Assembly: GCA_900708905.1 (NCBI GenBank)
Contig: CAADRB010000003.1
Location: 2,844,779-2,908,778 of the forward strand
Direction: 5' to 3'
Length of the DNA stretch: 64,000 bases
Source: Hymenolepis diminuta
Lineage: Eukaryota; Platyhelminthes; Cestoda; Cyclophyllidea; Hymenolepididae
The position numbers and the translations under genes were made by a program. Below are positions 12,696-25,400 of this stretch, one piece after another. Numbering within the stretch: the stretch's first letter is position 1; the number at the start of each line of letters is the position of its first letter. The notes under the pieces are model-generated. The model did not search any database. It worked only from the letters and a program-made list of their open reading frames with translations, and was not told the origin of the DNA.

Positions 12696-13065
12696 ATTTC
12701 TAAAATAGACCTGCATTTTGTTTAAATTCCAGAGACATCCTGGTGAGGATATTCTCAATTTGAGGGTTTTATAAAAATAAAATCAAAGAATCAAATTTCA
12801 TATTCATTTAATTACGTCAAATCACGGAACCTTCATTTTGAAAAAAATGGTTTAATTTAAATAGTTGTGGCTGACAACTTGTCTTACAAGTTTTCCGTTT
12901 GATAACTGACTGCATATACCACGTGGATTTGAAGATATCAGTGGAATGTGATTGGTTAACATTTACAGAACCAATTGGAATGCACTAGGATCGTGTGCAC
13001 ATAGACAGCTAATTTAAGGTGGCATTTTCACTCATTTCAGCATTTGAGACACAAGGGTGAGGAAG

Positions 13066-13746
13066 ATGACGGGTTTGAGTTACTACATTCCTACAACGTC
13101 AGCCATCGATTGGAATGGTCCCAGACCGATAACCTGCAATCATCAACAATGCCAACACATTAATCAGGATATTTTCGGCCAGATCGCACGCATTAATGAT
13201 CATCTCTACCTCTGCAGTCTCCAGGCCCTAACTTCTAGACGCCTTCGTCAGAAGGGCATCACTCAAGTGATTTCGGTGATGCCTGAACCCATCCCCAGCG
13301 AGATTCTCGTCCAAGTGGATCGCCACATTCAAATTCCAGTTGATGACATTGACTACTCAAATCTTCGTTCGCACTTCGACGAGGTTGGAGACAGAATAGC
13401 ACGTGAGGCGCGGCGGGGAGGCAAAACAGCCGTCCATTGCATGGCCGGAATCTCGCGATCTGCCACAATCGTCCTTGCCTATCTCATGAAATACGAACAT
13501 CTCAGTCTTTCGGAGGCCTACATCAAAGTCAGCTCAGTTAGGCCCTGTATCCAGCCGAATCTCGGTTTCTGGAGACAGCTGATAGCATACGAGGAATCTC
13601 TCTATGGACACAAAACAATACAAATAAATGATAATGGGTACCTTGAGTTCACTTTCCCTCCAGGTACCCAAGGAGATCAGCCCTACTCTCAACCATCAAA
13701 TATGCAACAGTGGAGTGGTCGCAGATCCTTTGGACCTCGCAATTAG
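13066..13746 (+). CDS. Dual-specificity protein phosphatase (DUSP14/18/21-like), single coding exon
   Basis: Cysteine-dependent phosphatase of the small atypical DUSP group, which dephosphorylates pTyr and pSer/Thr, often on MAPK-pathway proteins. The ATG at 13066 follows an in-frame TGA at 13045, fixing the start and giving 226 aa. Seen: a core from about residue 35 to 180; a P-loop VHCMAGISRSAT with catalytic Cys125 and Arg131; a probable general acid in the IPVDDIDYSN segment (Asp93 or Asp94); then AYLMKYEHLSLSEAY, and RPCIQPNLGFWRQLIAYE, a string typical of the DUSP14/18/21 clade. No CH2/rhodanese domain precedes it, so it is an atypical DUSP, not a classical MKP. The tail after about residue 185 is polar, rich in Gly/Gln/Ser, without a known motif. 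A pyrimidine tract and CAG at 13040 suggest a 5'-UTR intron or trans-splice acceptor. It converges on the rootletin gene. Confidence 0.93.
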   Translation: MTGLSYYIPTTSAIDWNGPRPITCNHQQCQHINQDIFGQIARINDHLYLCSLQALTSRRLRQKGITQVISVMPEPIPSEILVQVDRHIQIPVDDIDYSNLRSHFDEVGDRIAREARRGGKTAVHCMAGISRSATIVLAYLMKYEHLSLSEAYIKVSSVRPCIQPNLGFWRQLIAYEESLYGHKTIQINDNGYLEFTFPPGTQGDQPYSQPSNMQQWSGRRSFGPRN

Positions 13747-14053
13747 GAGTCCTTATTCAGCCTCTTTTGCTGCTGCTGCTATTGTAAAACGCCGACAATC
13801 TGGATGCTTTACATTTGTTTGAGAAAGAGATGAAAGTTCAAAAGGATCTTTACTAATATGGGCAAGAAAGTACCAAGTATTTCATGTAATATTTTTATAC
13901 TTTCAACAACATCCAGTCCTCATTCTTCATACACTTTAACTCCCCCTCCATTCTTATTTTGTTTTAACTCACATAAAATTGTTTAAATGTATTCGCTTGG
14001 TTAATTTACTGCGTTAATGTGACAAGATTATTGGATTAAAGCGACACCATCTG

Positions 14054-14089
14054 AATAAACCCTGGATTTTAAATCCACTGGCAAATAAA
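14054..14089 (+). promoter_or_regulatory. Polyadenylation signals of the phosphatase gene
   Basis: Two AATAAA hexamers at 14054-14059 and 14084-14089, about 310-340 bp after the phosphatase stop codon and on its strand. They are the first perfect hexamers downstream in a plausible 3'-UTR. Cleavage is expected 10-30 nt further on. Confidence 0.55.
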
Positions 14090-16410
14090 GGAACCTGCAG
14101 CTTGTTGTGGATTAGAGAGAAATGGATTAGAATTTTCTTCAAACACCTTAGGTATGCTCATAAAAAGTAAAGCTTGAAAGGAACAGGAGGGTTAACGGTA
14201 AAAGAGTTTAACGAAATTGTATTAAATAGGAAGTTTAAATTGATGCCGATGAAAAAGTCTGTAAATTGCTAATTGGATATGTAATGAAGGGGATACAACC
14301 GCAGCATCAAAATATAGCACAATTAAGTGCGCGTTACCAGCATCTACAATTCCATTTCATACTACTTTTAGCTCGACACCGATTGGCTTGCTTTCTTTCA
14401 GTCTTTATTTTCCGGCGAAGTGGAAGAGAGAGCGCGTGGAGAAGACGAAAGGTGACTCAGAAATGTGACTGACTGATTGCTTTCATTTAGCATTTGTAAT
14501 TATGCAACTCTTGAGAAATCACATAAAACTCGAAAATCTGAACTTGTTTGTGAATTCAGCTGGAACGCGTTCTGAGGACGTAAAGTGGCCACTCTAAAAA
14601 AATTATTCAACTTACCTTAAATAATCTCAAGTTTACGGAAGATTTACTCACCACATATGCAGCTCCACCCATAAATGAGCTATTTTTGTCAAACCGAATA
14701 ATTTTATAAACCATTCCTCAATTTCACAAAACTATCATATTCAAAGGATCAGTGCTAATCCGGTGGATAGCATGGCGAATGGAAACCTGCATAGTTGCAG
14801 CAATCAAAGTTGATATAAGGGTCGAGTTGACGCATCGTCGTTCATACATTAATCCCATCTAGTGGAACGAAGCATTCAGTTTCAGGTTCTGTGTTAAACT
14901 TTCTGCCAGGGATAAACTCAAGGTAAATAAGAAAATACAGGCAACACATTTTGTGAGAAAATGCAGTGATTTCAAATTTGTGGGTCAGATGAGTGTTTTG
15001 CGTTTTTTCAGCGTCTGACTTAACTGCTTAAAAATTTAGAAATTATTGAACATAAGGTGACTTTTTGCGCAGAAAAAAGAATCTTTAGGATCTGAAATGT
15101 TACTGAGCGAATCAAGAAGAATTAAACTGACTTAAGTGATGAAAAAGGCTCATTTTCAAATATTTATTGTTCCTTTTTCCTCGATGGCCACTCATACTTC
15201 AGTCCATTTAATTAAAATTAAATGGGACAGGAACAAGTTGCATTGATGAATGTGCGGTTTTCATCAACGACGTGATCCTCAACTGCCATGAAGCTTGACT
15301 TGCTTTCTTGGAAGCTTTCACTTTACTTTGGGTGACAGTTGCACCGCTAAAAACCACCTATCGTAATTGTACATTTGATAAAATCATCTGGTTCAGTACA
15401 ATTAGTGACAGAATTCGTGCTATCCAATGGAGACGCTCCTATCTGTAGGCATGACTCTATAGACCCCTTTACCACCTCCTTCCATTAGATATCTCTTTCT
15501 ATTTCCTTTAACGCACCCTTTAGCATCCTTTTCTTGCCTTTAGTTAGACGTCAACACCTTAAAATTTTTTATCTGCCTTTGTCCTCTATGCTTGGTAGCG
15601 GGTATGTAATTCTGCTCTGCTACCGAGAGCTTGAGCAGTTTTCCTCGAACTAAAAAACATTATTAAGCGGTCAAATTGTCTAAGAGATCAACTGTGTTAC
15701 CCTTAATCAAATGAATTCCTCCTTTTTGCCCATTACTTCGTTATTAATTTCAGAGGGACCACAGTTCGTTAACTGCAAGCAGATGCTTGCACCGCTTTTC
15801 GTTGAAATTTATCATTTCACCTTTTTAAAATAACTGATAATAAGTATCAACGAGCCTTGAATTTTCAGCTTACCCTTATGATTGGTGATTGTTCTATGTC
15901 GATCAAAACTCTTTTTACTTGCAGTAAATCTGCTTTTTTAATTATACCTTGACAATCACGAAGTAACTCTCTCTACAGGTCCTTGAGGTAACGTCACTGA
16001 CTATCGATCACTTGAAATCAGTCAATGACTCGACGGTTTACGTCAAGCAGCGCAAAAATGGGAAAATGGTTACATAAACACTTTCTTTACTTACTGGTAT
16101 TGAGAGAGTGGTACTTGCCACTCCTCGAACAATCTTAGGTTAAAATTTTATATTTTAGCTACATCGAATGTATTCAACGATTCTTACTGTTACGCAAGAA
16201 GCCATAATGATGAATGACAGGAGAAGACTGAGAGCAAACAATTAGAACAATTATATTCACAATGTCATCATCAGCAGTCATAAGAGAATTAGTTGTAATA
16301 GAATGTAATAGTTGAGGCATTAATATAACATAACCTAGTGACTGGAAGAAACATAGACAGAAATCGAATAAGAAAACTGGTTAGTACTGCAGAGGGAAGG
16401 AGTGGGTAGA
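14090..16410. other. Convergent intergenic region (phosphatase 3' end / rootletin 3' end)
   Basis: About 2.3 kb between two converging genes. It should hold the rootletin 3'-UTR (minus strand below 16411). I found no clear AATAAA on the minus strand close to the rootletin stop. A near-perfect palindrome (arms GTCCATTTAATT and AATTAAATGG-GAC) lies at about 15202-15227. No further gene seen. Confidence 0.5.
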
Positions 16411-19400
16411 TTAGGAGAGATGTGTCTGTGTGGAAGGAGTCTGGACGCTCACACTTGCACGAGGAATTTCCGTAGTGTTAACATTGACAGAAAGCGCCCC
16501 TCCTGCAGTCTCACTCCTTTGTTGAATCACTGAAGTTGTTTGTGGCTGACGTGGTGGTCTAGCCGTACGCGTTCCCTCCTGTGGAAAAAATGACAAAAAT
16601 TATATTTAACGAGCATGTAAAAGGAAGGTATTTGTTAATATTTAACAAAACGGTGAATGGACTCATTGAGAGAACAATCGTCCCTGGTAAAAAAACTCAT
16701 GACTGATAACACCATGATATCAAATTTGAGGGGAGAAACGAACAAGTTCCAGAAACAAGAAACGTAAAATAGGACTTTTATGAAGAATATGCTTTCATTC
16801 TCCCCAATGATTGTACAATTAAAATGAACTTCAGGTATTCTTTCAGAGTATTTGACATGCCTGCTAAAATCAGATCTAGGAAATATAAATCATTCTAGAG
16901 GATTCCTAGATCCAAAACGTGGATGGTGGTGCACGAACAAAAAATCAATGAGAAAAGTTATTTCGATACACGATATTATCATATTATTTTAATATTAAAA
17001 TTCATATTGAGTTAGCTCAAGTGAGCTTTGCTATGGTAAAGCCTTCATACTGTCATGATATCTTTGCCAAGAGAACGTATGGCCAAACTCTGGGCTCCCT
17101 GGAAATGAATTCACTCAGTAATCCAGAGACCGAATCCTCATGGTTTAGTTTTGAAACTTGAGAAAATGCATCAGTGAATCGAAGGCTCAAGTGAACGAAG
17201 ATATCCGGCTATATTCTTAATTTATTCCCAGCATACACTCGACCTATCACGCTTTATTTCTAATGGGATTAGTTTGTGCTTCCCATAAGCGAATCTGAAG
17301 TAATCGCTGTTCGTATCGTTGGCGGTTGAGCGCAATTAACAGAAAAACTGCTCTTTTTGCTGGCCAGTTAAACTTTTGGTCCTCGGCATTTTTTGAGCTC
17401 ACGTGAATTGTGATGGCTATTGCCAATCACCTGTTTAGTCAACTGAGTTCGTTTCTTGTGTGTTTTACCAGTGGAATATAAAAAGTACTGAAAACCGGCA
17501 AAGACATTAAAAATCTTCCTTGCAGATACTACGCTTTCAGTCGTATACCTGGGTAAAGTTTAGAGTCACTCCAGCAGAACCATTAGTGTCCTTTGAATAA
17601 GATAGAGTATCAAAAGAATAGAATGGGAAAAATGTTTAAGAAATGGATTTGAAAATCGTAAATGAATTTTGAGGTTCGCTCTTGTAAAGCACCGCCTAAT
17701 TGAATTCTCAATTAGCATACTCAACTCCAACCAAATATTCTCAAAAATTTTAACGCATGAGATGTTCCAGTGCAAAGAAATCCTAAATCACAACTGGAGT
17801 CATTTCGAAATCTCCGTTTCAATATTTTTCGTCCTCCTCTCCGTAGCAAACATTATATGGAATAATCTATAACTCCTATTGAAGGTGTCTCTTAGACCTT
17901 CGTTAAAAAGGCAAACAGGTTGCTGCTTTATCAGTTCATTTCATTGTTGTTTGGCTTCTTGGCTTTGCCGCGCATGCGAAGAATCCTGAAGTTCTCTTAT
18001 TAAAAATCAACTTTCACCGCTCACTGTTTGAAAAATAAATAAACAATGACTGTTATATATCTCTTCTTCGTCCCCAAAGTCCTCTTTAAATAAGTAAATT
18101 CATCAAAATCTTGATAGAGGAATCAATATTAATGGAATTTTCCTCAACCACTAACCTCCAAAATCAACCTCAGCTTAAGCACAAAAGTTATCCCAAGGGT
18201 TGTTATCAATGACGAGATGTTGGATCTCTTCCGAACTCTTTTTTCTTCTTTCTCCGGAAGCCCTAATTTTCCGTATATTCGACAATTGCAAATTCAATGA
18301 CCTAAAATCTTGTGCGATTAAGAACATTTTTATTCCCTTCTTCTGTCTTTTTCTGCACCGAAGCGAAACTGAAAGGAGAGTGCTGCGCATTTGGTTGATT
18401 TCGTACATGCATGTTTTCTCAAATTGCGCAACTAGATTTTGCGATTGAGTTCATTCAGGTCTCAGAGAGACCAAAAATATAGTTTGTGTATCCTCTCAAA
18501 TTGATTAATGCCAAGTAGTAAAACTGCATAGCATACTAACCGAATAGAAATACTTTCCCTTGCAGGACTTCGGTACTCGGCTTGAACCGAGTCAAGTCAT
18601 CGGAATTGTCGGTCTAATTAGTAAGAATGAGTGTTGATTTCTAGTATTTCACAGAATCAAAGAGACTACGTTATCAGACAGCAGATTGTCTCCAATTATA
18701 TGAAAAGGTGAAAAGACAAGACCATGTTTGAATGTCTGTCATGTCTATTAATTTCAAGCCAGAGATTTCAATTTTGCTCTTGAAGGCGAATTACCGCTTA
18801 GAATAGTTGCCAAAGCGGATAAAGTTGTACGGTTGAAAAAATAATGGACAAGATCGAGCAGGAAGTGGAAGATTATTTTGTTCTGCGCTCGCCAAGTAGG
18901 GCAGCTTACGAAAAATTTCCTTTATTCGCAATTACAAACTTGATTTAAAATTCACTTTACATTGATCGCAGAATAACTTCCATCAGATGTTGAGCCGATC
19001 GAGTCAGGAAAGCCAAATTGCGGGGGATAGACTTATTTTCGTAAAGAACAGGCACAAATATTCTACAGAGCGACTGAGTTAGACGGGAATCTTTGCTCGA
19101 GCCACTTCGGGCATTGAGTTTATTGCAGCAATATTCTTCAATAAAGCTTTGCAAATATTTACATTTACAAATCTGAGAGAAGAAAAAATGTGGAACCCGG
19201 AAAAGCTCTTCTTTTTCCCTCTCTAACCGAAGAAACTGGTTACTTTATTCTTTAAATGCAAACTTGCTGCATGTAATGAGGAATATGGACATGTTACAAC
19301 TGCATCTGCAATATGTCAGTGCCCAACTGTCTGCTTTGGGCATCGATTAATGTGGAATGTGGGGACATGGCGAACTGAATTGAGTAACGGGAGAAGGTAA

Positions 19401-22400
19401 TGCGATGTTCTGTAGTTGTCCAATAAAATATCCTCAAATTAAATATCTATAATATTATGGGAGGAAAAAATAGGGAATGCGCCTATACGAAATGGAGCAG
19501 ACTATCTACCATTAGAGCTAAGATATAATTCAGACTAATGTTAACTTCATTTAATCTGTGTATTTTCGGCCCCTCTTGGTCTATCTTTCCCTTCTTCTTA
19601 CATACTAACCGGTATATCAATTGAAAGACCTTTGTGCCGATTGGTAAGTGATGACTGGATCACTCAGTCTGAGAACGTGATAAGCTCCTCTGTGGCAAAA
19701 GTGTAGCCTGTATCTAGATGCGCTCTGCGCCTTTGTAGGCAACCTGTAATCTAGTCTGTTTATCAAAGAGTTTAAGCAACGGCGTTACATGTTTGGTCTT
19801 AGTCTTTATGAAAACTCTTTCTAACGAGTAAATGAATTTAGCAACAGAAGGATGAAACTGAGACTAAACTAAAATCACATACCTCCGTGGCTGATCGGCT
19901 GAAGTCGGGGGAGAGTGAGGGGAGGCCATCATGGGAGTGTGCCAGGGAGGAAGGAAAGTGGCTCAGTGAGGACACCAATGCGATGGGCAGTCGACTTGTT
20001 GACATGTAGAGCTGACGTCTGTTCGCCTCATGCGACAGCTGCTCATTCAACATTCGTATCTGGGGTGTGAAGAAAAAAGTATCTTAGATTATGCTGGTGG
20101 TAGAAACCAACCCGCCCAAACATCGAGGCGGAAAACCAAAATTGAAGGCAAAATCAGACATGAATTTCAAACCAATGTGTCTTCCGGAGTTGAAGAATAA
20201 TATTTTAACAGGACCCTAGGAAAATGCGTTGACAGAGTACTTTTGAGGGCGCATCACAGGTATAAATAATGTCAAATCAAGATGTAGATTTTCAAAGAAA
20301 ACATTGGAATGGACGAGTTAACTGAATAATTCTTCAAGGCTAATACTAGAGAGCGAGGAGCCTAATTTCCATCCTTGTTTGATATGAATATAGGACATTC
20401 GAATTCGTCAGATCTTTGAAAATAGTTCGACTAGATCAAATCGAATGAAGTTATCCATTTATCAAATCTTACTAGCCGATCAAAGCAGTGAAATAAAAGG
20501 GATACTAATGAAGATAACGCTTCTAATGAAAATTCCACTCTGCACATACAATAAGGTTTGGAGATGAAATTTCACCAGAATTTTGGAGAAAACTAACGCC
20601 TTTGCAATCGTAGAGCTAGATTGCAAATAAACATCTGAATGAGATGGACATCCTTTAATTTTTTCGGTCTCTAACGTAACAATTAGGGGAATTCACCACT
20701 TTCAAAACATCGCCATTGACCACACTACTCAGATCCACACTAGCGAACAGTGTCTTATTCTCATTCCTCCAAACCGTTTCGTTCAATTTTTGTCAGCTGG
20801 TGCAATTTTTCCTACTTCGGCATTAACGAAGATGTTCTCCTGTTCCCTTTGGTATAGAGCCATTTCAAATTAACTTTCAAAGTATGGTCTCTCTCTGCAA
20901 TAATCCAGTAAGATATTTTCAACTGTAGAAGCAGCCAAATATATTTATTTTAATCGGCTCAGGAACGTATGAGTCAAAATATCAGCAGAGAACATGCCTG
21001 ATCCTCAAGAGATTTAACGCGTTGTCTATGGCTTTGTTCCTTGGCCTGTAGGGTCTTTTCGCATTGCTGCAAGGCGCTGCATTTCTTCTCCAATTCCTCT
21101 TCAATCTGGACATGACGCTGTCGAAGAAGCTCGTCAAGACGGCTAGCGTGGGATTCCTCTCTCAACGCCAACTGCGCCTGATAATAAATATAAAGAGGTA
21201 GATAATGTTACGTAGTCCAATTGGGAGGAAAGGCACCCAAATCGAGATGACCTACATTGAGTCGCTGTATCTGGCGGCGATAGTCCAGATTCTCTGATTC
21301 CAACTTGTTTGTGCGTTTGCGGATATCCTCCTGACTTGATACCAGGACGGTATTCAACTCCTTTTCGCGGAGTCTTTCTCTCACCATCTAGAAAATAGCA
21401 AATCAAGACGTAGGGGTCTTATTAATTTTATTAACCATATTACGCATTAAGCATAAAAATTAACTTACGTGTTCAAATTCGAGGTGTAATTCTTTCAGTT
21501 TTTCTCGTAGTTCCTTGTTATCAAGCTCGTACTCCTTTTGTAATCTCTCCAAATCTGATTTACCTTTTTGAAGATCACCCAATCTTCCTTGTACCTTCTC
21601 CTTCTCAACTACAAAGCGGAATTTAAGAGATCAACCTTGTGCCAACACCAAACCTGCTTTTCCTATGCTATGACCTACGTTTCAAGTTGATAACTTGTTG
21701 AGTGAGGTCTTTCTGAAGCGACTCCTGCTCGCCGAGTTGTCTACTGAGTTGACGATTCTGATTCTCCAGTTCACAGCGCGCCAAGTCAGTGTCCGTCAGC
21801 TGACCCTGCAGTTTCTGAAAACGCGAATTTAACTGTTTCAGTTGCTCCTGGCAGTCGTTCAGACTCTTTTGTGTGTTCTCCAAGCGCTCCTTAGGTCAAA
21901 TTAAAAGCCCATTAATATTTGTTCTTGCAATGAAGCAGTAAAAATTAAACTATAGAAACACAGAATCAAAAGGTCTTAAGAAAGAAATTACTAAGTTGCA
22001 GGCCATACGTCTCATCGCCAAACTGTTCCACCTTGAGCTTAAAAATCAGGTGAGGAGGGGTTATTTTCGGGGATTTTTATGCGCAAATGTTCATGCATTA
22101 CCCCAATTCTGAATTTTCTTAATCCAGTTATTTCAAAGCTCTACCCCTTTGGGTTTGTCACTGCCGTCTTAGTAACTACTTTTTTGCTTCTAATGTCTAT
22201 GATGCGTTTGAGCATGTTACGTTCCTTCCATTCTGACCCGGTATGAATGTATTAACTGGGGCAAGATAAGAGAGCATGCGAAATGATCGATTCTTCTAAA
22301 TGATCTGAAAGTTCCGCAGTAGTGGCATTACATTTGGATTGTCATTTCCTTGCTCGAAGATTTTTGATAATAGGTCCTCTTGATTCAACCACCCTTTTCA

Positions 22401-25400
22401 CCTTTCTACTACGTTCCTATAGGGAGGATTTGAGGAACCTAAAACGAATAGGTTAGGGAATAAGGCAAAAATCAGATACCTAACTGCCTTCCTCTCCCTA
22501 TATCAGATTTCTACACCAAGTCATAAAGACTGACGACACGTAAGAGGCTTGGTGCAAAAAGGAATGAGGTATTTAGCAATTGTATATCATTCAAATAATT
22601 CATTCTCTGTTTACAAAGTAACCTATTTAACTCCTATGTTCTTTGAATGGTATAATACTCACAAAGGCAAAAAATCTGCGCGCATACAAATTTACCAGCA
22701 AAGACGAAAATCGGAGCACACCGTGCGTCAATGATCTTATTTTGGTCACGACCACGTGACGAAAGCATTGATACCACGCTGATTTCAAGATGGAGATTAA
22801 TGTGTGGTGGGGTGAACACGGAAGCGTGCAGCCTTCCCACCGCTGCACTGCGTGGGACTTTTCACTCACCTTCAAGTCAACTTACGTACAATCATTTAAG
22901 TAAAAAAGTAAGATTTGACTTTCATTTTCTGTGTGGTTCCTCGTGACATTACGTTTAAAATTTTGTTTTAAAAGTTAAAATGGCGCCTTATATGTGTCAT
23001 ATTCACTTAAAACCCTCTCATTTTGCCACTGAAACTTCAATTCGTCTACAATAGAACATAAGGTTAGCCTCTCTTACCGTCAACCAATATATATAAATGT
23101 TATTAGTGTGTAATTCGTGATTAGAGGGACTGGGATGACACTTGGCCGTTTTGGTTAAGTCAAAATTATCCCGATTGACATTGACGTTACTTTATCTAAT
23201 ATGAATTATCAGCGTACATATAATAGAGATCGGAAAGATTAAGCACTGAAGCGAATCTTTCTGGCGCAAATTTCTCCCTTAGAATTTAAGAAGAGTAAGT
23301 GTTATTAAACTTTCCTAGATAAGAGTGACTATGTGGTATTTGCTATGTTAAATTGGCATGACCTGTCATTTAATTGAATCAATTTGTCAATAAGCTCTGA
23401 AAATCCCGACGTCAACCAGGGAGTCGAATCATGAAAATTCACCTTCGCAATATTGTGACCCGACTTATGCTGAAAAAAGGTGAAGAAAGGCAATGAATCA
23501 AAACTCATTCCCGATATATTGACTCCATTAACTATTTGTTTTCTTGATCCTTCACCGGCTCTCTGGAAAAATTTATGATTATTTCTCCGTAGATGTTTTC
23601 CAAGAATAAGAAATTGCAATCTTTATGCTTTGCCGTGGACAGTAGCGATACAAGTAATCCGACACAAAATGTAGAGCCTAAATCTACTTGAATTACCAGC
23701 TGTACCACACTCTACGGAACAGTCGTGCTTAGCCAAATCACCTTTCATTATCATTGGCCAGATTGTGGCAATTGGGATGACCAAAATAAAATCGAGCTTG
23801 ACTTCATTTTACTTAATTTATGCACGAAGACATAAATTTGCATAATCCTTTATAATAGTTGAATTTGCATGGAATTTGAGAGAACTTTTAGACCCAATTA
23901 CCACAATGTACGTAATACTTTGCGTTAAAGACTGTCTGTTGACCTTCCGTTTACCTGTTGCCTCCTGCAGAAAAGGGAGATGCCTTCTTTGGGTAGCATA
24001 TTGTACATTCTTCAACAATCGACCGATACCGGGCAGTAGCATCAGGGCATAAAGTGCATTATTCTGTTAAAAGTCCGACTGATATTGTCATAACTTTATA
24101 AATACAACAACATATGGGATCCAAATACAACAATCCAAATATCCACCAAAGTAACATTTGGAGAGGAGAAGGCAAGTGGGAACATTTCAGAGATATTTGC
24201 TTAAAATTGGTTTGCGAAATTTTGTTAAAAAGTGAACTGAACGTCACTAATACAGAAAATCAATTTTTTCATTTAAACAATAAAGAAAGTTTTGCGTCAT
24301 TTCGAGTAAAAGGAAGGAAATGGTCTTTTCATCAAGTGGGAACATGTGATACTCCTCTGTTTCTTAATCGTCACACAGCTATTCCGAGTACAGAGAGAAA
24401 TGTAACTTTTCCATATTTTCTGCTTGCAGCTGGTTGCTATAAAATTGATTATTAAAAGAAACATGGCGGAAAATAATTGACGTGACTTGTCTTATGGGTA
24501 TAAAACCGACATCAGCAAATGAAATAACTTTTTCTTATGGAAAAAACCACACACAAGCCGATGAGTCTGCGCTCCAAATGTTTCTCCCAATTCTTTTTCC
24601 AATCGTGTACTAATCTGAACCAGTTTTATGCGAAATAGAGTGCAACGACTGCGTTTCGTCCTCCACATAACGAAATGACAGTTATAGGATATCGAGTTTT
24701 AATTCTAACTCATTTCGGCCTCAGCATTTTCCCTATGCAAACGCTTGCCTCCCATCCTCTCCTTTCCTTCTTCTCAACCTCTCTTTCTTCTGATCTACAC
24801 TCCCCTCTTCTACTTGTGCATTAAAATTAGGTCTACTCACTTACCCTAGAAATTCTGCTATGGAAACAGTTTTTGAATTTTATCAGTAGCCTTTACCGCC
24901 AACAGCTTTAAGTGTATGAACAACGGCATTTTCATATTTGGGCGAAATTAGTAACTTACTGAAGTAGATTCAAACGAAAGACAAAGTTGCCGCAGGCAAC
25001 AAGAATTACCTGAAGGAGACGCTGGTCGTGATCAGCGTTGGTCAGAAGGCGCTGAGCAGCTGTAATCTTCTCCTGAAGTTGCCCATTTTGCGTCTCCAAT
25101 TCGGCACATCGATCGGCGCATCTCTGTGCTCGAGAGCGGGCCTCAGCCTCCTCCTGCATGGCCGTCTCATTTTGGGCAGACAGTCGCTCAACAGCCGACG
25201 CGGTCTCCTCCGCTCGCCGCTCCAACTCCGATAGCGTGTTCGTTAGACTCTCCAATCGACTCTTTAGCGTCTATGTAGAATTATTAACACATACTTGAAA
25301 ACTTCAATTGCGACTTAAGCAGTTAGCGGCTCCTGCCTTTTAAAGACTGAAAACTGCCGCATCGTGGTAGCATAATTGAACTTAAACATTTATTTTATTA

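Larger units (their letters stand above)
8666..13065. other. Intergenic DNA between gypsy relic and phosphatase gene
   Basis: About 4.4 kb without a supportable gene. Short open frames (for example minus 10995-11318, plus 12366-12645) have no recognisable domain, are rich in AT-type codons and lack splice context. A 22-nt sequence with complementary CTTGA/TCAAG ends around an A-run occurs twice (10925-10946 and 12674-12695). A pyrimidine-rich tract ending in CAG at 13040 lies just upstream of the phosphatase start and may be a splice acceptor. Confidence 0.55.

Noticed and set aside
24114..24455. 113-codon plus-strand open frame inside rootletin intron 24
   Set aside because: No recognisable domain, no splice or polyadenylation context, composition like intron DNA. 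Most likely a chance frame.
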